NCBI GenBank assembly: GCA_026545225.1
Contig: CM048845.1
Location: 80,807,033 to 80,871,032, forward strand
Source: Cornus controversa
Lineage: Eukaryota > Streptophyta > Magnoliopsida > Cornales > Cornaceae
DNA: 64,000 nt
Reading direction: 5' to 3'
Below the pieces are notes generated by a model. The model ran no database searches and was not told where the DNA came from. It was given only the letters and a program-made list of their open reading frames with translations. Below, piece after piece: positions 33,601-44,300 of the stretch. Position 1 is the first letter of the stretch, and each line of letters opens with the position of its first letter. The position numbers and the translations under genes are program-made.

Positions 33601-36600
33601 TAAAGTAAGGAGACGTCCAGTTAAGAATAGAAAATGGCATACGATTAATTAAATAACAAGCAGTTAAAACAACATCTCCCCAAAATAGTTTGGGAAGATT
33701 CATATGGATCATTAGAGTTCGAGCGATTTCAATTAAGTGCATATTTTTCCGTTCTGCTACTCCATTTTGATGGGGAGTATAAGAGCAAGAAGTTTGATGC
33801 AAAATACCACGAGAATCATAGAATTCAGAAATAGCACCTTTGACAAATTCTATAGCTTTATCAAATTGTAAAATACGAATAACACAATTAAATTGGACCA
33901 CAATTTCTTTATAAAATAATTGAAATATAGCAAGGAGTTCAGAAAGATCTTTCATTAAATATAGCCAAGTCATCCTTGAATAGTCATCAACAAAAGTAAC
34001 AAAATAGGAAAAACCTAAGGTATTAGTATGACGAGTAGGACTCCAAATATAAGTATGCACTAATTCAAAAAGAGAGGACCGACGATTATTGATGCGGGGA
34101 GGAAAAGAAACTCTATGATGCTTTCCTAATTGACATGACTCACAGTCCAAAGTAGTTACCGACTCAAGAAAAGGTAGTGCCGACTTCAAATACTTCAGTG
34201 AGGGATGACCCAATCGATAATGCCACTGGTTGGCAGAAACCCGAGAATGGAGAGTCATACCACTTATAGACGACCCACAATCTAAGTAATAGAGGCCATT
34301 TTGTTCAAGACCGCCACCAATCGTCCTCTTTGTTTTGAAGTCCTGAAAAACACAAAAAGAAGGATAAAAGGTCACAGAACAATTGAGTGCTTGAGTTAGT
34401 TTACTCACCGATAACAAATTAAAAGGAAACTGAGGAACCAATTGTACAGAGTATAACGAAATAGAAGAGGTGGGTTTAATTGTACCTTGGCCAATAATAG
34501 GACGAGTTCTACCATCAGCCAGAGTAACAGAAGGTGTGCAAGTAGACTTCTGGAGGGTAGAAAATAAAGATTCATTACTAGTCAAATGGGCAGATGACCC
34601 AGAATTGAGAACCCAAGGAGAGGATGACACTTGGAAGTTCGAAAAACATGCAATATTACTTGACTGGGCAAATGTAGCAAAACCATCAAGGGGCTTGTGG
34701 TGTGCCTAGTTAACCAAGGCACTGAACTCGGCACGTGATAATGTGACAAGATCACTAGTAGGAGATGAATTGGGTTGTGAGGCAGAGGTAGTAGAGGTTG
34801 GAAGATCATATCCAATAGAGAGATGAGAATCAGTTGTGGCAGAGGAAATGACTGCTTGATTTGCCCATGCTGGTTTTCATGAAGATCCCAACAGTACTCA
34901 ATAGTATGATAGGTACCATGACAATGACCACAATGATGAGTATTGACACGACCACGACTACGCCGACCACGACCGCTATCGCGACCACCATTTCCACGAG
35001 GACCACCCATATTGCTTCCATAGCCATGTTTGCTACTGGAAGTACCACGACCTCGGGGAAAATGCTAAGGAGATGGAAGTAGCATAGCTGAATGTTCTTT
35101 TCCAACGGATGATGCTAAGGATGATTTAACAACTCGAAGTAATCAAGCATAGATGTTACCCAAAGATGAGAGTCCTCCATCACCGACAAGAATTTGATCT
35201 CGGATAGTCTGAAGAGTAGGATCCAAACCAGTGAGAAAAATGGAGACATGAAATTCTTGGCGTTGTCGTTTTTGAACCTCAAGATCAGTAGTCAATGGAT
35301 GGTATTGATTCAATTCATCCAACAGTCCTTTGAAGGCACTGTAATACTCACCTATGCCTCGGCCTGACTAACGAAAAAGAAACATCTTCTCATACAAAGA
35401 GTAGATGCGAGAAACACTCTTGTCCATCGAATAGGTTTCTTTAACTGCATCCCAAAATTCCTTTGCAATATTAACAAACATAAAGTTGGCTGAAATGGAG
35501 GATTCCATATTATGCCACAGCCAAGACATGACCAGATAGTTGTTAGCTTCCCAATCAGCATATCCTTGATCTATGGTAGATGGAGGATCATTAAAGATGA
35601 AATTTAATTTGCGTCGAATCCTGAGTGAAATCTTCCCCACTTGGGCCCATAACAGATGGTATTAGTGAGTTTGACGGTGGTAATTTGCAGCCCAGTAGGA
35701 TCACTAATGGCAGTAGAGGTTTTGAGTTCAGAAGGAGGCATAGTCACAAGTAGCTCAGCCATGACAAGCTAACGAAAAATTTGCAGAAGAAAAGAAAATT
35801 TGGCAGGAAAAAAGAAATGGCTTGAAATGGAGCTAGACAGAGAGGTTGCAGAAACAGAACCTGTTTTTTTTTTGTAAACGGGTCGACCCGAATAGTACCT
35901 AGTGGGTCGGGCCGGTGATGGACTGAATCGGGTGTTGAAGATGGATCTGGGTCGGGTTGCTGAGGCAGTAGAGACAACAGCCTTCTTCCTCTCTGTTCTC
36001 TCTTTCCCTCTCGCCTTTTGCTTTCTCTCGAGGTTGCTCAGTGGTTCTCGGCAGATGGTAGCTTCAATGGAGCTTCACAGTGGTAGGTATTTTGTCGAAG
36101 AAGACCAGATGGTGGAATTTGGCAGTGACGTAGTGGACGGAATACACCAACAAGATGACAGCGACACCATTTCTGATGGTGAGACGACGATTGTTTGCGA
36201 TGGGGATTAAATGCCTAGATTCAATGAAGATGGACGGACGAAAATTAATTCGATATTGACACTGACCAATCGACAAAGCAAACACAAAGACGACAATGAT
36301 CGGAGAACACTCTCTACGATCTCAGAACACACTCGACGGCAATGTACCGACGCTTTGATACCATGTAGAAATGCAGAGGAGAGATTGAATAGTTGCTATT
36401 GTATATTTCTCTTCTGAAAAATAAGGAACTTAGTCCCATATATCTGTACAAGGAATACAATGACAATAATACCCTCATAGGGTGTAATTACACAAATGAC
36501 CCTAACAATATACATTCTAACATGGTTTGGTACCATTTTTAGCAAAACCGAACCGTACAGTTTGGTTCTAAAATACTCCCAAACTGAATTAAACGGTGTG

Positions 36601-38277
36601 CACCTAATTTCTCCTACTATGCTTAACTTTTTAAAGTCATTTTAATAACCTAATTCCATGTTATTTTGGTCGCCTTCTCCGTCTCTTACCTCTTATGACA
36701 ACTAGTGTTCTTCACTTTACTAGCGCGTCTTTAGGTTTTCGATGTATGTGTCCAAACCATCTAAGTCTACTCTCTCTTATTTTCTCGTTGATTGGTGTCA
36801 CTTTTAATTTTTCCTTATACTTTCATTAGTGACCCCATCTCTTCTTGTCATTCTAATCATCCATCTTAGCATTCCGCTACATGAAGGTGTTGCTCTTGTT
36901 TCTTTTTTAGAACCAACACTCTTGCTTCATATAACATAGCTGGTCTAGTAACGGTTCTATAGAATTTTTCTTTTAGTCTATGTGTTATTCTTTCATCTCA
37001 TAAAATGCCACTAGCTTTTCTACATTTTGTCCACCCTACTTCAATTCTACTAGTTACATCACTATCAATCCCTCCATCCTTTTGTATTATCGATCCTAAA
37101 TAGCAAAAGTGGTTGTTTTGAGTGATCCTATAGTTTTGAAGTTTTATCATTATATTATCAATATCGAAGTCTTTATTAAATTTACACTTCAAATACTCTC
37201 CTTTAGTTCGACTAATTCTCAATCCTTTTGATTCTAAAGCATTTCTCCACCTTTTCAATTTTATTGCTAGCTTCTTTTTTAGACGTATTTAAAAACACGA
37301 TATCAACGGCAAACATCATGCACCATGGGATGTCATTTTGGAAGTCTTTTGTTATTTCATCTAAGATTATTATAAATAAACATGGGCTCTTTGTAGAGCC
37401 CTCCAAATTATATCTATTGGGACCCTATCATACGTTTTTTCTAAGTCCATAAAAACCATATGTAAATCTTGTTGCTTACTCCTACACTTCCACTAATTGT
37501 CCAAGTTTATAGCTTCCATTGTTGATATTCTCAGCATGAATCCAAATTGGTTATCGTATAATGAGCTTATGCAACTACTTACATTAAGTGCATCCCGTGC
37601 TTGATTCTTGATTTTGATCATAACATAATACATATTTAAAATTACATGATTATTATTTTTTATTGTTGGGCAAGTACAATGGTATTTGATTTAGTTAATG
37701 CACATGCATATCATGAGCTTACATGACTACTTATATTTGATAATCACTTCAATTACACATGCGCCTTGCGATTAGCTCCAAGAGACCTTGGCGCCTTAGT
37801 GCGCCTTGAGCAAATAACAATGGGTTAGAAACATATGCTTAAACAAACTTATAAGGAAAAACTATACCAAGAAAGAACCACAAAATTGCAAAATGTGCAA
37901 AAATATAGGAAGTTAAAAACTTACTTTTCAATCAGAACCCCATTCAGGCTTCTAGGCAACAAAATTATCCAATAAAGATTGGAACACCTCAAATAGGGAT
38001 GAGCAGCTAGTTGGTACATCTATGTTACACGAACTTGGATACATTATAGGTGCATATATGTATCCAAGCATTAGATGTGTCAAAGTTTTAAACAAAAGAA
38101 CACTGTTAAATATTTATATTATTTAATATTTTTATTTTATTTTTTAGAGTTAAATAATGTCTTTATATAACATAGTGTTTAAAAACTTTTAATTGGCCCA
38201 TGTAACATAGTAGTACATAAACCAACCTGTTGGAAAAGGCCAAATTGGAAAAAGATCATCGGCCTACAAATGGACAC

Positions 38278-38316
<39 letters not shown>

Positions 38317-41300
38317 GATACCTGGTTTCAAATATAAACCCATTCGGGCTTCTTAGGAGCAACATCGTCCAATATAGGTTAGAATTCGTGAAACTACCAT
38401 TTTTTTTTGGTAAGGTAAGCAAATACCATGTTAGGTGCTAATAGTGGTTTCACAAGTACCCTTGGAAACATGAAACCACCATTAGCACCTAACATGTGTC
38501 TAAACAAACTTACAAGAAAAGCCAAATTGAAAAAGGGACCTCCGAATTGGAAAACATGTGAAGCATATGAATTTGGAGATTTTGTTTTAAAATAAATCTG
38601 AAATTTGTCCAATATAAATATGAAAACCCCAAAACTAGCACAAGTACTTGGCTTTCCTGTATACGGGAAAGAATTAGATAGAAAAAAGGTAACCAGATTA
38701 GCTAGAAATTGTCTTTAAAGTAGAACCAACTTGGGCTTTTCCATAACGAAATTGTCCACTATAAATTTGAATTCTGATATAAATCCACATTTTATGATGA
38801 CAAACTTAGATATACATGTTATATTCTTATAAATATATATACATGTTATATATGTTATATTCTTATAAATATATTTTTTTCTTACAGGCTAGATACAAGT
38901 GCCAAATTACTATATATCGTGACCTTTTTCTTTTGTCTTCTTTCATGATATCTTTAGTATTTTGCTTGTGCATTTGATGAACATGGATATGCACAATTAA
39001 GTTTGTAAAAAGGTCATTGTCCAGTGTGATCATCGTTAATCGAGGATGCTGGGAGGGGCAGATGGACACACAGACCTAACCTTTGGCATTTTTTGCACAA
39101 AATGGCTGCTCCCATGCATTTTACCACTATACTAACCAATGCCCCCTAACTAAATTTGTGCTAGTATGTAATATAAATTTTTATCAAACTACAACTTATT
39201 ACTTTATGGACAATTATAATCTGGAACAATTGGCTGTATGATATCAATTAGTTGTATTAGCAGGTCATTCACACAGGTTGAGAATTCAAAAATGGAAATT
39301 GATAAAATATATATGTATAGACTTCCTCTGAAAGACTACTTCATTGCAAAAAGTGTACAAAATAAAGCACTTTTGAAGCAAATGGACATAGACCAAACCT
39401 TTGGCATTTTTTGCACAAAGTGGCTTCTCCCAGGTTCAAACCCACATTCTCACACTTCACAACCCGAGCATTTTACCACAAATACTAACCAATGCCCCCT
39501 AACTAAATTTGTGCTAGTATGTAATATAAATTTTTATCAAACTACAATTTATTACTTTATGGACAATTATAATCTGGGTCAATTGGCTGTATAATATCAA
39601 TTAGTTGTATTAGCAGGTCATTCACACAGGAAAAGAATTCAAAAATGGAAATTGATAAAATATATATGTATAGACTTCCTCTGAAAGACAAATTCATTGC
39701 AAAAAGTGTACAAAATAAAGCACTTCTGAAAAAAGTTTATCTGAACATAGAAGTCAATATTTATTTTCCTAATATTGGCGAAGAGAAATGCTTCTTGCAA
39801 AAAGATCCTAGAGCTATTCCTTTTGTAATGAATTCTCTTCTTTGAACCAAGTGTGTTTTTATTTTTATATTTTAATAAATGTTTTTCTTTTTAGTAAAAC
39901 ATTGAAAACATAGTCCTCATCCTTGTCGTCATCATCCTTGCCTTTATCCCATAAGAATGGGATCGGCCACATAGATTCTCTCTCTACAACCGTTTCTATT
40001 ACATGTATTTCACCTACAATATTTTAACTTATTTTTCGTCTCCCTCTTCGTCTCTTACCTTCTATTATAACTAGTCTTCCTCGCTTGACCGACGCATCTC
40101 TAGGTATCCGATGTATGTATTCAAACCATCTAAATCTACACTCTTTAACTCTCTCCCCAATGAGTGTTACCCCTAATTTTCCTCACACTCTCATTAGGGA
40201 CCCAATCTCTTCTAGCCACTCCACTCATCCATCTTAATATTCTCATTTCCGCTACATAAAGGCATTGTTCTTGCTTCTTTTTTAGGGTCCAACACTCTGT
40301 TCCATACAACATAGATGGTTTAATAACGATCCTATAGAATTTTTCTTTTAGCCCATGTGTTAGGCCTGACTCATTGGTGTGGATGGCTTCTTCTCATGGG
40401 AGGTTTGATGACCATTCTTTCTACAAGAGACTTTCGATAGGTGAAGGGCCGACTTTTCCGTGGAAAGCTGTGTGGCACTCTACGGCCCCTCTTAAGGTGG
40501 CCTTCTTTGGATGGACGGTTGTTCTAGGAAGGATTCTGACACTTGATAATTTGGGGACGAATCATATCATTGCTAGTTGGTGTTGCATGTGCAAAAGAGA
40601 TGAGGAGTCGCTGGACCACCTTCTTTTGCATTGCGCTGTGGCTCAAGATAGTTGGGAGTTGCTTTTGGGGCTATTCGAGATTCAATGGATTGTACCTCAG
40701 TCTTCTAGAGGTATGATACAAGCTTGGAGGGGGTGTTCAGTGGGGTCCCAAGCTTGTGATTTTTGGAGGGTGGCATCCTTGTGTGTCTGGCAGTGCTTGT
40801 AGAGGGAATGCAATAAGAGATCCTTTAAAGGGGAAAAGAATCCTATTGGGATGCTGAAATTCTCTATTATTAGTTATCTTTTTTGTTGGGTTATGGGAAG
40901 AAATTATAATCCATGGGAGAAATGGTTGATTTTTTTTGGATATACTGAGAGTTTGGAGGCCCTATTTGGTCATGTGTTGTTTTGTGGGTTGCATTCCCCA
41001 TTTGAACACTTTTGAATACATCTTTACTTATCAAAAAAACAATGTCCAACCGTCTCCATTCCTACTAGTTATATTGCATCTATCTCTCCAACCCCCTTTG
41101 TATTATCGATCCTAGATAACGAAAGTGGTTGTTTTGAGTAATTTTCTGGTTCTTAAGTGTTATCATTACATTAAAAAATGTTGAAAACAGATTTTTCACA
41201 ATTAAGAGCCTTTGTCCCAAAGGAAAGGTGATGACATCTTTCATTGCAATGACATAATATTGCAAAAACTTTGATTTTTGTTGGAATTTTGGCAAACACT

Positions 41301-44300
41301 TGACATATTTCAAGGTTTCTGCATTTTGTCACAAAATGACCCTCCTGCTGTAGTGATTGCAATTTTTATTAAAATATTATATGAGAGAGCTGTAGACATA
41401 AATAACATATATCATGTGCAACAAGCATAAGTAACATATATCAAATTTACCAATATATGTTCCATGCCCTAAACTCGAATATCCTTGCTTTATCAACTGG
41501 TATTCGCTATCATGAATTCCTGAAACTTCAGCTTCAAAATTAGCTGCCTGCATATGCAAAATAAAAAAGCTTAAATGTAAAATGAGCACACTTATTTTAA
41601 ATATAAATAAAGTTACTAACAAAATAGTTAACCATTCAAAATTGTTAAAGAAAAGGCGCATTTCAATACAAGTTAACATAATGACTAAATAGATTAACTT
41701 ATTAAACTAAACATAATGACTAAATAGATTAATTTATGAAACAACCATCAGCTAGTAAACTGTTTAAAAAAAACATCGGTATGACTTCCACACAAGACAT
41801 ATCATATTGGGAGCCAAAACATCCTCCCAGCTCAACCCATTTCCATAATAGTACCTTAAATGAAAGGATAAAAACCAAGGTTACTTGCAAAACCATAAGA
41901 ACAACTTTGACATTAATAGTTTGTAAAAACTGCTCAGGCAATGTGTATCATGTGACCCAATGGAACATTTAGATTTCTAAATTCTGAGAACTATCGACCA
42001 TCTCTATATTCTAGATGACATACACAATCAAGTAGATATCTTGCAAGGAGTGCAGTCACTTTGACTTATATTTTATTGATTAGATTAATTGGTTTATAAT
42101 ACAAAATATCTGCAGAATATATATGTCCCAAATATTTGGCATTTAAACTTTGTTAAGTGAATTTTTCCTCTTATGTAAAGAAGATAATATGATTACAGTA
42201 CAGTGATTTCATTCACATGAAATAAAATAGTCACCACTAAACAACAAATTAAGAAAGAAGTTCCCTGCTCTAGTATTGTTGACAGACACGTGTGATTAAG
42301 GAAAATCTACCTCTAATTGCCTTAAGGTGTCAAGCAAATTGGAACGCTCTTCGAAGAGAACTTTAAATTGCCCTTGTATTTCCGAAAATTCAGATAGCAC
42401 GATCTGCTCGCAGTCCTTGACAAGTACCTCACTGATCCCTTCTTCAAGCAAGCGTTTTTTAAGCCTATCAGTTGATATAGAAATATCATTTGGTACAAGG
42501 AGTAGATTGTCGTTCAATGGTCTCAGCGGAAATAGGCTTCGAGAGGAAACAAGAGCTTCTATCCAAGCCTCTCGTTCTTTTTTTGAGTTAGTCCTCAGAT
42601 GAAGGGTCTTTGTAGCAGTAAATATGTAAAATCGCCTGTTATCTGACTTGCTCTCCCGAAAGGAAGAAATCTGCTAACAAATCCAAATAAGTCACAATAT
42701 TTAGAGTCAGAATATTAAAATTATTGCAGCATCTTCACGTTATCTAACATACCGCTAATACATGTACAATATATGGCCTAAAACATAGTTCAATGTAGCA
42801 ATGCAATTATCAAACACAACTGTTCCAAACAACTGTGTTCTGAAAAGCTATAGTTTCAAATATAACGAGAAAAATATATTGAAGCACCATAAAGCAACAA
42901 GATACCACTAGAAATAAAAGGAACCAGAATGAGAACTATTGAACTGACCTCAACCCGTCCACTCTCAGGTCATCGGCAAAAAAACCCTATTCAGTGGAGA
43001 CCACTTTACAACCAAAAACAAAACCACGGTTTGGTCCACATTCGGGTCAGCTGCAAAAAACCCTATTCAGTCTAGACCACTTTACAACCAAATGGTTACA
43101 CAAAACTATGGTTTGATCCACAGTAGCGGCAAACGACCATATTCAGTGTAGACCCTTTTTTTTTTTTCGTTTTTTTTTGGGAATGGTCAGTCTAGACCAT
43201 TTCAAAACCTAATGGTTACACAAAACCACGTTTGGAGAGCTAGATAAACTTGACCAAAAACCGAATAACGAAAAGAATACTACAGGCCAAAGGAGCATAA
43301 ACAGAAGTCGAAGTGATCTGATTAACATGACAAAGAAGTTCAGAAACTACCCTTTCCAAGTTTCCAAACACTCGCCACTTATTACTCGAAACCCATTGAA
43401 CACCAAGTCCCAAGAAATTAAGCCAGAAATACAAACACTGATTCATATATTAAAATGTTAGATCCACCGTTCGATTACTTCACTGCAACAGTGTATTTAT
43501 TTATTACAACTTGGAGAAAGTAAAGCAGCTACTGTTAGTCTATTATTTTATAAGAACGAAACAAATGATGAAAGTTTCACAGTTGTTGAAACAATACACA
43601 AGATCGGGAAGTGAAAGTGGAGTGAGCAGGTGACTACTGAGGAGCGAAAAAGGAAAAATAATAATAAAGCGTGGAAAGGAGGCCAACAGATCCGCGGAGA
43701 AATCACAATTTTCTGACCGGAATAATGATGTGACCACAGCTTCATACCTAGGTCTACAACATAGCCTCTATTTGGCCTCCTTTTCGATGTGACCCACTAA
43801 AGATTAACAACCAGTTAAATACTGTAAAAAAGAAAAAGAAATTCACAAAGAAAAGAGAGAGAGGCGCCTTACCGAAAAAACAAAAAAAAAGAGAAGAAAG
43901 AGTTGCACAGCAAAGAGAAGAAAGAGTTACACAGTGAAATGAAGAGACAAACGGTTACACAGTGAATGCTCAGTTATCAAAGCTATTTGGTGGCATAGAA
44001 AATTGAAGAAAATTTCAAAGAGGAAGAAATGGTAACAATTACAGCCAATTTTTTGAACCAACACATAATTAAAGTTTTCTTAATTAGCGCCAAAAAGAGA
44101 CAAGTAGACGAAGCTTTAGCGATTGGAAACTTGTGATCATACAAAGGATGGCAATGGCATTGTATAATTGAAGGCATTGTATAATTAAGTTTCTCTCTCT
44201 ACAACGAACTCTCTCTCTAGCTCTTACCTTGAGATGAACAATGCCAACCGTTTTCTGATGCTTGCGTCTCCCCGAACTGTCGAGACGCGAGAGCCGACCA

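Larger units (their letters stand above)
30405..36606. mobile_element. hAT-type element inserted in the LINE, itself carrying a copia element
   Basis: The left end is TAGGGGTGCAAC and the right end is the inverse of TAGGTGCACACCG. The flanks ATTTTTCC (30397-30404) and ATTTCTCC (36607-36614) are an 8-bp duplication with one mismatch. Without the copia insert it is about 1.2 kb. Subterminal 'GGTTCGGTTT' repeats occur on both sides. The block at 30655-30950 is less AT-rich and ends in an exon-like ATG frame followed by GGTAAG (near 30929). It could be a leader exon of the parental transposase gene or of a captured gene. Confidence 0.82.
29202..41450 (-). other. ORP intron 3, 12.2 kb, filled with nested mobile elements
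   Basis: It separates exon 3 from exon 4 of the ORP gene. It contains a local tandem-repeat array in two parts, two RTE LINE copies, an L1 LINE fragment, a hAT element and a copia element. The other eight introns are 109-1557 bp. The splice sites at both ends are canonical. Confidence 0.9.

Noticed and set aside
34830..35105. Val/Ile-rich 91-codon minus-strand frame and its plus-strand Thr-rich mirror
   Set aside because: Shifted frames across the Gly/Arg-rich gag stretch of the copia element; the real coding text is the zinc-knuckle frame.
36064..36285. Frames in the copia leader (35744-36417)
   Set aside because: They lie between the primer-binding site and the gag start. No conserved protein is expected or recognised there.
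29638..38785. CRISPR-like array in the intron 3 repeats
   Set aside because: The units are long, diverged and without uniform spacers, and the genome is a plant.
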